Part shown: positions 9,581 through 16,659 of the stretch, piece after piece | How positions within the stretch are numbered: position 1 is the first letter of the stretch | How the letters are laid out: the number at the start of each line of letters is the position of its first letter | Assembly: GCA_964642545.1 (NCBI GenBank) | Contig: CAZXQU010000007.1 | Location: 1-60,131, forward strand | Direction: 5' to 3' | DNA: 60,131 nt | Source of the DNA: QYOJ01 sp964642545 | GTDB taxonomy: Bacteria; Bacteroidota; Bacteroidia; Bacteroidales; FEN-979 | Made by a program: the position numbers and the translations under genes | Notes under the pieces: model-generated | Databases searched by the model: none | What the model saw: only the letters and a program-made list of their open reading frames with translations | What the model was told of the DNA's origin: nothing

Positions 9581-10090
9581 TTAATCTTTACGTTTCTTTG
9601 CCAGAACAATGGCCCCGATCATAGCAGCAAGCAACAGCACACTGATCACCTCAAAAGGCAACGCATAACCGTACTTTCCATAATTGATGAGGCTGTTCCC
9701 TATGTCTGTCACGCTGACCAGTTCAGTATTACCTATAGATCCGGGAAAATTATGTTGCAGTATTACCGTGATGCAGAGAGTTGCCCCAGCCAACGCCACC
9801 AGGGCTGCAGGCCACTTTTTCAGGAGACCGGCTGTAGGTAGTTTTTCGGCAATATGGCTTGTAAGCAAAATCGAGAAAATGATCAGCACAACAATACCGC
9901 CTGCATATACAATCAGCTGGATGGCTGCCAGGTAGTTGTATCTCAGAAGGAAATAGAGGCCGGCAGTGGAGACCAGCACGAACAGCAGAAAGGTAGCTGC
10001 CCGCAGGATTCGTCTACTGGTCACTGTGAGGATGGAGAAGATCACAATGACCGCCGAAAAGAGTAGAAACATGATTTGATTGCTCGTCAT
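9581..10090 (-). CDS. nuoJ: NADH-quinone oxidoreductase subunit J
   Basis: Five-helix membrane subunit of complex I, 169 residues. The family core NYLAAIQLIVYAGGIVVLIIFSILL is present at about residues 50-75 and contains the pi-bulge helix that links quinone chemistry to pumping. The start codon overlaps the nuoI stop by one base, indicating translational coupling. Confidence 0.94.
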   Translation of the reverse strand: MTSNQIMFLLFSAVIVIFSILTVTSRRILRAATFLLFVLVSTAGLYFLLRYNYLAAIQLIVYAGGIVVLIIFSILLTSHIAEKLPTAGLLKKWPAALVALAGATLCITVILQHNFPGSIGNTELVSVTDIGNSLINYGKYGYALPFEVISVLLLAAMIGAIVLAKKRKD

Positions 10091-10569
10091 TATTCTATAT
10101 CTTTAATAATGGATGATCCGGGTTTATTTAAAATCTTCGTCAGCTTGGAGCGATCAAATACTGCATGCTCAAAAGTCTGGTCCCATGCCAGGGCATCCGA
10201 AGGGCAGGTCTTCACACAAAGTCCGCAGAAGGTGCACATCGAAAGGTGATAAATATGCTTGTCGATAATGCGTTTCTTTTTGCCGTCGGGTAGTTCGATG
10301 CGATCAGAAATGACCTCAATAGAGCCGTTCGGGCAGTTGGTTTCACAGATCCCGCAGCCTGTGCAACGATGCTGATTGTTTGCATCGTGCGGCATCATCA
10401 GGTCTCCCTTGAAACGATCAAACATCTTCAGTGTTTTCCGGTTCTCAGGATATTGCTGAGTGACAATTTGCCCGGGACTGAAAAAATATCTTCCGGTCAC
10501 CGACATGCCGATGAGCAGGGATTTAAGTCCATGGAAGATATCTGCAAAGTATGTATAGATACTGTTCAT
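10090..10569 (-). CDS. nuoI: NADH-quinone oxidoreductase subunit I (2x[4Fe-4S])
   Basis: Peripheral-arm ferredoxin-like subunit carrying clusters N6a and N6b that relay electrons to NuoB. Both cluster motifs are intact: Cys69, 72, 75, 79 (CTGCGICETNCP) and Cys112, 115, 118, 122 (CTFCGLCVKTCP). The protein is 159 residues, normal length. It overlaps nuoJ by one base and lies 4 bp after nuoH. Confidence 0.96.
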   Translation of the reverse strand: MNSIYTYFADIFHGLKSLLIGMSVTGRYFFSPGQIVTQQYPENRKTLKMFDRFKGDLMMPHDANNQHRCTGCGICETNCPNGSIEVISDRIELPDGKKKRIIDKHIYHLSMCTFCGLCVKTCPSDALAWDQTFEHAVFDRSKLTKILNKPGSSIIKDIE

Positions 10570-10573
10570 AATC

Positions 10574-11662
10574 TTAGAAATGCCAACCCATTAATACGAT
10601 AAAAGCCATGATGAGGATATTGACCAGGTTGATCGGGAGTAGGTATTTCCATTCCAGATTCAGGAGCTGGTCGATCCGCAGGCGGGGGAATGTCCATTTA
10701 AACAACATCATCAGCCAGATAATGAAGGCGGTTTTACCGATGTACCAGATAAGAGGTGGAATAAAGTCCATTACATGGTTGAACCCTTCCAGTCCTGATA
10801 TGTGGAACGGCATCCATCCTCCCAGGAACACTGTGGCTGCGATAGAGGCAACAATAAACATGTTCATATACTCTGCCAGGAAAAAGAAAGCAAACTTGAT
10901 CCCCGAATACTCGGTATGGAATCCGGCGGTAAGCTCCGATTCGGCTTCCGCCAGGTCGAAAGGCCCACGGTTTGTTTCTGCAGTACTGGCAATCAGAAAG
11001 ACTATAAATGCTATGACAGCCGGGATGTGCCCCTTGAAAATGAACCATCCTGTAGACTGCAACTCAACTACCTGGGAGAACTGCATGGTACCTGCCAACA
11101 CAACGATGGTAAGTAGCGAGAGTCCAACCGAAAGCTCGTAGCTGATGATCTGCGCACCGCTTCGCATCGCACCGATGAGCGAATATTTGTTGTTGCTGGA
11201 CCACCCTGCAAGCAAAATCCCAACTACTCCCAAAGAGGAGACAGCAACCACATACATGATACCGATATCAAAGTCGATGGCATGCAGTCCTTTGGCAAAG
11301 GGAATAGCAGCAATGGCCATAAAAGAGGCGATAATCACGATGAACGGGGCAATGTTGAAGAGCAGTTTGTCGGAATCCTTGATATAGACCAGCTCTTTCA
11401 TCAGCAGCTTGATGAAGTCGGCGATGGTTTGGAAAATCCCGTAGGGACCAACCCGGTTGGGACCGATCCGGTTCTGCATGAAGGCGCAAACCTTTCGTTC
11501 GGCATAGACCAGAAGCAGGCCAACGATTGCATAGGCGAGCAGGAAGACCAGTCCAATGATAGTCATTTCCACGATCATTGCCCAGAAAGGTGGCAACCAC
11601 TCATAGAGGAGTTCGTCGATCGACTGGTTAAATGACGTAAAGTCGTAAATGTTGAAAGCCAT
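10574..11662 (-). CDS. nuoH: NADH-quinone oxidoreductase subunit H
   Basis: Membrane subunit of complex I that forms the quinone chamber with NuoB and NuoD. The 362-residue, eight-helix protein has the signatures AERKVCAFMQNRIGPNRVGP (about residues 54-73) and NRGPFDLAEAESELTAGFHTEYSG, both lining the quinone site. It is followed 4 bp later by nuoI and preceded by nuoD with an 11-bp gap. Confidence 0.96.
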   Translation of the reverse strand: MAFNIYDFTSFNQSIDELLYEWLPPFWAMIVEMTIIGLVFLLAYAIVGLLLVYAERKVCAFMQNRIGPNRVGPYGIFQTIADFIKLLMKELVYIKDSDKLLFNIAPFIVIIASFMAIAAIPFAKGLHAIDFDIGIMYVVAVSSLGVVGILLAGWSSNNKYSLIGAMRSGAQIISYELSVGLSLLTIVVLAGTMQFSQVVELQSTGWFIFKGHIPAVIAFIVFLIASTAETNRGPFDLAEAESELTAGFHTEYSGIKFAFFFLAEYMNMFIVASIAATVFLGGWMPFHISGLEGFNHVMDFIPPLIWYIGKTAFIIWLMMLFKWTFPRLRIDQLLNLEWKYLLPINLVNILIMAFIVLMGWHF

Positions 11663-11673
11663 GTTGGATAGTA

Positions 11674-12801
11674 TTATCTGTCAATATCCGGAATTACTAG
11701 GTCGAGAGAAGCGCCGATGGCAACCAGGTCGGCAATCTTCATGTCGCGGCTGATCTTATCCAGCACACCCAGGTTTACAAAACTCGGCGTGCGGAATTTC
11801 ATTCGTAAGGGAGTTTTATTCCCATCGGAGATGCAATAGATACCCAGTTCGCCGCGGGCCGATTCTACGCGTTGGTAATATTCACCGGCGGGTAGTTTAA
11901 TAATCGGTTTCATTTTAGCCGTGTAGTCACCTTCAGGGATGTTATCAATGAGTTGCTCGATGATCTTCATCGATTCCCGCATCTCATCCATTCTCACCAT
12001 ATAGCGTGCATACGTGTCTCCATCGGTACGAAGGATCTCTTTAAAATCCACCTTATCGTAAACACCATAAGGATATTTCTTACGAATATCGCAAGCCCAT
12101 CCGGAGGCACGTCCCGACGGTCCCGTAACTCCATAGTTAATAGCTAGCTCTTTCGACATCACGCCAATACCCTGACTCCGATTCTCGAAAATCACGTTTC
12201 CGCTGAGAATTCTATCATAATCCTTGATCTTCTTGCGGAAGTACTTGATAAAGTCTTTGGTCCGTTTCTGGAAATTTGGATGGATGTCCTGCATCAGTCC
12301 ACCTGGAGTATAGTAACTATGCAACAAGCGGGAACCAAATGACTCTTCGAAGATGTCCAGGATGTGTTCCCGATCGCGGAGACCATAGAAAAAACATGTG
12401 AGTCCGCCAAGGTCCATCCCGAAGCTGCACCACCAAAGCTGGTGGGAGGCGATCCGGTTCAGTTCATCTATAATCGTGCGAATGTACTTGACACGCTCGG
12501 GGACTTCCACTTCGAGAGCTCCTTCAACCAGCAGGCAAACAGCGTGGTTGTTGATGTGGGCCGAGAGGTAATCCATCCGGTCGGTGAGGTGGATGATCTG
12601 CTGGTAGGTATCCTTTTCGCACATCTTCTCAATACCGCGGTGGATGTAGCCGCAATGGGGCTGAACTTTCTTTACTGTTTCCCCCTGCAGGGTGACAACC
12701 AACCGGAGTACACCATGGGTTGAGGGATGCTGCGGACCCATGTTAATATGGTACTCCTCCTCCTCGATACTGTGTACTGGCAGGTTAATGATCTCTTTCA
12801 T
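11674..12801 (-). CDS. nuoD: NADH-quinone oxidoreductase subunit D
   Basis: 49-kDa-type subunit that forms the quinone-reduction site at the NuoB interface. The 375-residue protein has the MGPQHPSTHGVLRL signature (residues 21-34), whose His residues contact the quinone, the GVTGPSGRASGWACDIRK block and the C-terminal GEYYQRVESARGELG stretch. NuoC and NuoD are separate genes here, not fused as in some bacteria. nuoC lies 2 bp upstream. Confidence 0.96.
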   Translation of the reverse strand: MKEIINLPVHSIEEEEYHINMGPQHPSTHGVLRLVVTLQGETVKKVQPHCGYIHRGIEKMCEKDTYQQIIHLTDRMDYLSAHINNHAVCLLVEGALEVEVPERVKYIRTIIDELNRIASHQLWWCSFGMDLGGLTCFFYGLRDREHILDIFEESFGSRLLHSYYTPGGLMQDIHPNFQKRTKDFIKYFRKKIKDYDRILSGNVIFENRSQGIGVMSKELAINYGVTGPSGRASGWACDIRKKYPYGVYDKVDFKEILRTDGDTYARYMVRMDEMRESMKIIEQLIDNIPEGDYTAKMKPIIKLPAGEYYQRVESARGELGIYCISDGNKTPLRMKFRTPSFVNLGVLDKISRDMKIADLVAIGASLDLVIPDIDR

Positions 12802-12803
12802 AC

Positions 12804-13262
12804 TTACAATTCTACGATGTTAACTTCGTCTGTGTAATCCTTCCTCATCGGGAAGCCAACCCAATCCTCCTCCAGGAAAATCCGGCGCATATCGGGATGC
12901 CCGGTAAAACGAATCCCGAAGAGATCCCAAACCTCCCTTTCAAAAAACTCAGCTGTTTTCCAGAGGTCGGCGACAGTATCAAATTCAGGTGTTTCCCTAT
13001 TTTCTGTCTTGACTTTCAATTCCAACGAATGGTTGAGCGAAGTGGATGTGAGGTGGTAAACAACACCCAATTCAGTTCCCCAGTCGACACCGGTCAGGCA
13101 GAAGAGGTAATCAAAATCAAGGTCTTTATCCTCTTTCAATTTGGCCGTCAGAGACTTGAACTTCCCGGATGGAATCAGGAATGTTGGAAATTGCTTGTTC
13201 TCCTCCAGTTGGGCTTCAGGAACCAGAGTAAGGATTTTTTCTTTTAGTTTTTCACTGTCCAT
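12804..13262 (-). CDS. nuoC: NADH-quinone oxidoreductase subunit C
   Basis: 30-kDa-type subunit of the complex I peripheral arm (152 residues). It has the FEREVWDLFGIRFTGHPDMR signature and the downstream FPMRKDY motif at about residues 108-143. Compared with Proteobacteria it is short at the N-terminus. An 8-bp repeat array sits immediately upstream of the start, 5 bp away, and separates it from nuoB. Confidence 0.94.
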   Translation of the reverse strand: MDSEKLKEKILTLVPEAQLEENKQFPTFLIPSGKFKSLTAKLKEDKDLDFDYLFCLTGVDWGTELGVVYHLTSTSLNHSLELKVKTENRETPEFDTVADLWKTAEFFEREVWDLFGIRFTGHPDMRRIFLEEDWVGFPMRKDYTDEVNIVEL

Positions 13263-13267
13263 AGTAC

Positions 13268-13307
13268 AAATGGTGAAATGGTGAAATAGCGAAATAGCGA
13301 GGTAGCG
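13268..13307. repeat. Octad array upstream of nuoC
   Basis: Five 8-bp units in one phase: AAATGGTG twice, AAATAGCG twice, AGGTAGCG. On the nuoC coding strand these read CGCTATTT then CACCATTT and end 5 bp before the start codon. Confidence 0.8.
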
Positions 13308-13343
13308 AAATTATCAATGTATTCATAGTCAATGGTTCTTCTT

Positions 13344-13378
13344 CGTCTCTCGTCATTCGTCTTTCGTCTTTCGTTCCT
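13344..13378. repeat. Heptad array forming the nuoB 3' end
   Basis: Five 7-bp units (CGTCTCT, CGTCATT, CGTCTTT twice, CGTTCCT) in one phase. The nuoB stop codon (13353-13355) lies inside the second unit, so the last seven to eight residues of NuoB (ending ERKTKDE) are encoded by the array. Confidence 0.75.
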
Positions 13379-13907
13379 TAGCGATGGTCTCCAGTTTGAT
13401 CTTTCGCTGAAGTTGCATCACGCCGTAAAGAAGTGCTTCGGGACGAGGCGGGCAGCCGGGGATGTAGACATCGACCGGGATAATATGATCAACACCACGG
13501 ATCACATGGTAGGTGTTGTAAAAGAAGGGGCCTCCTGATACAGCACATGCTCCCATGGCAATCACATATTTGGGATCCGACATCTGGTCATAGAGACGCT
13601 TTAGGACTGGGGCCATCTTGTTAACGATCGTTCCGGCAACAACAATCACATCGGCCTGACGGGGAGAAGCGCGGTAAACCTCGATACCAAAACGGGCGAA
13701 GTCGTGCCGGGAAGCTCCCGTTGCCATCATCTCGATCCCACAACAACTTGTTGCAAAGGTCAATGGCCAGATGGAGTTTGATCGTCCCCAATCGATGATG
13801 CCATCAATGGTGGTTAGCATCACATTTCCTCCGGTTTGCTCGAACAACTCAAGGGTTTCGTTGTCCTGAAAATCGGAATACTTCATATTTTTGATCTTTA
13901 CTCCCAT
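13353..13907 (-). CDS. nuoB: NADH-quinone oxidoreductase subunit B (cluster N2)
   Basis: Subunit holding the terminal [4Fe-4S] cluster N2 that reduces quinone. The ligands are intact: adjacent Cys55-Cys56, Cys121 and Cys152 in a PGCPPRPEALLYG context. The protein is 184 residues. Two starts are possible: ATG at 13907, overlapping nuoA by 10 bp, or ATG at 13886 (MKYSDFQ). The C-terminal Lys/Arg/Glu-rich tail comes from a 7-bp repeat array and is probably not conserved. Confidence 0.95.
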   Translation of the reverse strand: MGVKIKNMKYSDFQDNETLELFEQTGGNVMLTTIDGIIDWGRSNSIWPLTFATSCCGIEMMATGASRHDFARFGIEVYRASPRQADVIVVAGTIVNKMAPVLKRLYDQMSDPKYVIAMGACAVSGGPFFYNTYHVIRGVDHIIPVDVYIPGCPPRPEALLYGVMQLQRKIKLETIAKERKTKDE

Positions 13908-14248
13908 TTCAGCGCTCCTTTCTTCCAGGCGTACAAAAGGCCCAAACCTAAGACAAAGAAAAAGATGACAATCTCAATAAAACCGGTTATTCCTGCCGAT
14001 TTCATCACCACCGCCCATGGGTAAATGAAGACCGTCTCCACATCGAAGATCAGGAAGATGATCGCAAACAGGTAATACCCCACGTTAAACTGAAGCCAGG
14101 TTAGTCCCTCAGTGGGGATCCCGCATTCATAGGCTTCGGCTTTTTGAGGATTGGTTGATGTGGGAGGTACAATGCTTGAGAAGAGCAAAGCTACACCAAC
14201 AAGAAAGGCTCCCACAATGAAGAAGAGAATCAGACTTTCAGCACTCAT
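13898..14248 (-). CDS. nuoA: NADH-quinone oxidoreductase subunit A
   Basis: Three-helix membrane subunit of complex I (116 residues) near the quinone chamber. Signatures are the KAEAYECGIPTEG loop with the conserved Cys and FLIFDVETVFIYPWAV. It is the first gene of the 11-gene cluster nuoABCDHIJKLMN; nuoE, nuoF and nuoG are absent from the window. A -7 box and a palindrome lie just upstream. Confidence 0.95.
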   Translation of the reverse strand: MSAESLILFFIVGAFLVGVALLFSSIVPPTSTNPQKAEAYECGIPTEGLTWLQFNVGYYLFAIIFLIFDVETVFIYPWAVVMKSAGITGFIEIVIFFFVLGLGLLYAWKKGALKWE

Positions 14249-14251
14249 ATC

Positions 14252-14265
14252 GTTAATCGATTAAC
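14252..14265. promoter_or_regulatory. Palindrome in the nuoA leader, possible operator
   Basis: GTTAATCGATTAAC is a perfect 14-bp palindrome located 4 bp upstream of the nuoA start and downstream of its -7 box. A CG-centred palindrome resembles LacI-family operators, but the assignment is inference. Confidence 0.3.
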
Positions 14266-14274
14266 AAACACGCG

Positions 14275-14282
14275 CAAATATA
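14275..14282 (-). promoter_or_regulatory. Candidate -7 box for the nuo operon
   Basis: Minus-strand TATATTTG matches TAnnTTTG and lies 27 bp upstream of the nuoA start. The -33 TTG is not clear. Confidence 0.45.
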
Positions 14283-14374
14283 GAAATATTCTTTTTTACA
14301 GAAAGAGCATGATATACAATATTATAATAAACAATAATTAATTCCTTGATAGCCTGAGTGGTAATCAACTGAAC

Positions 14375-14410
14375 TTGATAAATGTCAGAGAGCAGGTTGA
14401 CAAATGTCAA
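14375..14410. promoter_or_regulatory. Two tandem Crp/Fnr-type operator-like sites
   Basis: TTGATAAATGTCAG (14375-14388) and TTGACAAATGTCAA (14397-14410) both fit the TTGAY-N4-RTCAA layout of Crp/Fnr-family sites; the second has perfect 5-bp arms. They are 22 bp apart, about two helical turns, and lie upstream of the DUF3109 -7 box in the divergent nuoA/DUF3109 region. Confidence 0.45.
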
Positions 14411-14438
14411 TGAAGGAGAACAATGAGATCAAATCTGA

Positions 14439-14446
14439 TATCTTTG
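14439..14446 (+). promoter_or_regulatory. Candidate -7 box for DUF3109 gene
   Basis: TATCTTTG matches the Bacteroidetes -7 box. Transcription would begin near 14453, which favours the ATG at 14475 over the one at 14448. No -33 TTG is seen; an activator at the upstream Crp/Fnr-like sites could compensate. Confidence 0.4.
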
Positions 14447-14474
14447 AATGCCAAATTTCACTATTTCGCTATTT

Positions 14475-15029
14475 ATGATCTCCCTCCCTCCAGCTCTTAT
14501 CACCGACGATTTAAAAGAGGTTTTCTTTTGTTGCGACATGCAGAGTTGCAAAGGGGCCTGTTGTGTTGAGGGTGATGCCGGGGCTCCGTTAGAGGAGGAG
14601 GAGATATCTCTTCTTGACGACTACCTGGATGAAATCGAACCATTTATGACACGAGAGGGGATTGAAGAGATAGAGCGACTCGGTGTATTTGATTATGACG
14701 CTGAGGGGAAATATGTGACGCCACTCATTGAAGGGATGGAGTGTGCTTATATATTTTTTAAGGAAGGGATTGCCCGATGTGCTATTGAAGAGGCCTTTCA
14801 GCAAAAAAAAATTCCCTTCCCGAAGCCGTTATCCTGTCATCTGTATCCCTTGCGTATCTCAAAGATGGGCAAAGGGGATGCTGTGAATTACCACAAATGG
14901 TATATCTGTGATAAGGCATTGGTAAAAGGGCACCGGGAAAAAATTCCACTCTATCTCTTTATACAGGACGCCCTGATACGGAAATATGGAAGGAGTTGGT
15001 TCAACAGGCTAGTAAAACTGATTACTTAA
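14475..15029 (+). CDS. DUF3109 family Cys-rich protein
   Basis: A 184-residue soluble protein of the DUF3109 (YkgJ-related) family. It has the conserved FFCCDMQSCKGACCVEGDAG stretch near the N-terminus, then Cys in the GMECAYIF and IARCAIEE contexts and the PLSCHLYPLRI motif. The eight or so Cys residues suggest metal or Fe-S binding, but the biochemical role is unknown. I chose ATG 14475 because family members begin about this far ahead of FFCC and because of the -7 box; ATG 14448 would add nine residues. Two 8-bp repeat units touch the start codon. The 3' end overlaps the convergent ferritin gene by 8 bp, and an iron link with ferritin is plausible. Confidence 0.85.
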   Translation: MISLPPALITDDLKEVFFCCDMQSCKGACCVEGDAGAPLEEEEISLLDDYLDEIEPFMTREGIEEIERLGVFDYDAEGKYVTPLIEGMECAYIFFKEGIARCAIEEAFQQKKIPFPKPLSCHLYPLRISKMGKGDAVNYHKWYICDKALVKGHREKIPLYLFIQDALIRKYGRSWFNRLVKLIT

Positions 15030-15537
15030 CCACCTGAGCCTTTTTCATGATAGCCAGCCTTGCCAGCTCTTTGTCAACCATAAAGAGGCCACCTTTCTCG
15101 GCGCCGGCCAGGTTGATCTGATCCAGGATACTGCGTGCCGTACTCTCCTCCTCAATCTGTTCACTGATATACCACTGCAAGTAATTTGCCGTAGTAAAAT
15201 CCTTTTCTTTTACACACACAGCATAGAGCTCATTAATAGATGCAGAGATATACTCCTCATGTTGCAGCACCTGCTTAAATACATCAAGCAATGATTTGTA
15301 CTTGGCACCCGGGGCATCAAGTTTGCCCACAATGGTATCCCCACCCCTGTCGTTCAGGTAATGAACAAGCTTGAGCATATGCAGCCGTTCCTCTTCTGTT
15401 TGTGCATAGAGAAAATCTGAAGCTCCCGGATATCCATTTCGCTCACACCATGAAGCCATGGCAAGATAAATCCTGGATGAATGCTCCTCTTTTTTGATTT
15501 GTTCGTTTAGTGCTTTTTCAACGTTTTTGTTAACCAT
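15022..15537 (-). CDS. ftnA: Ferritin (iron-storage, FtnA type)
   Basis: Non-haem bacterial ferritin, 171 residues, forming a 24-mer cage that oxidises and stores iron. The ferroxidase ligands are in place with FtnA numbering: Glu17, Glu50, His53, Glu94, Gln127 and Glu130. The gene stands alone on the minus strand between the convergent DUF3109 gene (8-bp overlap) and the atp cluster. Upstream is a one-mismatch -7 box (GATCTTTG) and then a 7-bp array with a 28-bp palindrome. Confidence 0.93.
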   Translation of the reverse strand: MVNKNVEKALNEQIKKEEHSSRIYLAMASWCERNGYPGASDFLYAQTEEERLHMLKLVHYLNDRGGDTIVGKLDAPGAKYKSLLDVFKQVLQHEEYISASINELYAVCVKEKDFTTANYLQWYISEQIEEESTARSILDQINLAGAEKGGLFMVDKELARLAIMKKAQVVK

Positions 15538-15577
15538 GATGCATTTCTTTTAATGTTGTACAAAGATCGGGAAAAAA

Positions 15578-15634
15578 CGTGAGACGTAAGATGTAAGATG
15601 TAAGATGTAGGGACGAGGTATACCTCGTCCCTAC
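15578..15634. repeat. Heptad array fused to a 28-bp perfect palindrome
   Basis: Four to five 7-bp units of the form YGTRAGA (15578-15612) run into a perfect palindrome at 15607-15634, with 12-bp arms GTAGGGACGAGG around a TATA centre. It fills the gap between ferritin and atpG. A truncated copy of the palindrome occurs between atpG and atpA. Confidence 0.85.
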
Positions 15635-15657
15635 AAAAAGATAATTCGAAAATCGCC

Positions 15658-16560
15658 CTATCCGTTCAGAGCTTCAGCTCCCGACACGATCTCGATGATC
15701 TCTCGTGTAATCTGATTCTGGCGGGCTTTGTTGTATGAGATCTTGAGATCTTTCAGCAATTGACGGGCATTTTCTGTCGCCTGATGCATGGCCGTCATCC
15801 TGGCGCCCATTTCAGAAGCGTAAGAATCAAGGAGTGCTTTGAAAAGCTGGATCCTAAGACTTTTGGGGATAAGTTCATGCAGGATAGTCTCTTTGTCAGG
15901 CTCAAAGATGTAGTCGGCTTCCACTTTCTTTAGGCCGACAGGTTTCTTTGGATTTTCATGCGGTGTTTCAGGAACTAATGGGAGGTACTGTTCGACGAGT
16001 TGACGTTGAACTGCTGCATTTTTGAATTGATTGTAAATCAGTTCAATCCTATCGTATTTTTTATCTGTGAAGAGTTTCATCAACAGTGATGCCTTTGGAG
16101 CAACTACTTCGAAGGTGAGGGCGTCAAAAATGCCGTCCCACGACTCAATCACATTGTATTTTCGCTTCCTGAAGTATTCAGTGCCCTTCCTGCCAATGGT
16201 AATCAGATCCACATTATGATTCCTGTTCTGAGCATCGAAGGCATGGTGTATCCTGTCAACAGCCAGTTTGATGATGTTGGAGTTGAACGCTCCGCATAGT
16301 CCCCGGTTGGAAGTAATGATTATAAGGAGGATCCTGTTCTCTTTCCGTACCTCGGTAAATTTACTTTCATCAGAATCGTCGGCACTGGAACTCAGGTGTT
16401 GCATGATCTCCCTCAGCTTGGCAGCATAGGGCCTCAGCTTCAGGATGGCGTTCTGCGCCCTCCTGAGTTTTGAAGCAGCAACCATTTTCATGGCACTGGT
16501 GATCTGTTCAGTTGATTTAACCGATGCAATCCTGATCCGTACCTCTTTTAATCCAGACAT
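15658..16560 (-). CDS. atpG: ATP synthase F1 subunit gamma
   Basis: Central rotor shaft of the F1 motor, 300 residues. The N-terminal helix (RIASVKSTEQITSAMKMVAA) and the C-terminal helix (ENARQLLKDLKISYNKARQ), which form the coiled-coil shaft, are both clear, as is the ITSNRGLCGAFN core. Last gene of the atpBEFHAG cluster. The insertion around residues 190-225 is common in Bacteroidota gamma subunits as far as I recall. Confidence 0.95.
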   Translation of the reverse strand: MSGLKEVRIRIASVKSTEQITSAMKMVAASKLRRAQNAILKLRPYAAKLREIMQHLSSSADDSDESKFTEVRKENRILLIIITSNRGLCGAFNSNIIKLAVDRIHHAFDAQNRNHNVDLITIGRKGTEYFRKRKYNVIESWDGIFDALTFEVVAPKASLLMKLFTDKKYDRIELIYNQFKNAAVQRQLVEQYLPLVPETPHENPKKPVGLKKVEADYIFEPDKETILHELIPKSLRIQLFKALLDSYASEMGARMTAMHQATENARQLLKDLKISYNKARQNQITREIIEIVSGAEALNG

Positions 16561-16590
16561 CTTCTCGAATTACGAATTCTCTTTTTATTC

Positions 16591-16659
16591 GGACGAGGCA
16601 TGCCTCGTCCCTACCTCTTACCTCTCACGTCTTACGTCTTACGTCCTTCATCCCTCTAC
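16591..16659. repeat. Palindrome plus heptad array between atpG and atpA
   Basis: A 20-bp perfect palindrome (16591-16610; arms GGACGAGG around CATG) is followed by seven 7-bp units of the form YYACSTC (16611-16659). The last unit contains the atpA stop codon. The right arm is still followed by CTAC, matching the 28-bp copy at 15607, so this looks like the same element with a shortened left arm. Confidence 0.85.

Noticed and set aside
10608..11141. 177-codon plus-strand open frame
   Set aside because: Shadow of nuoH on the opposite strand; its composition follows from the reverse complement of membrane-helix codons.
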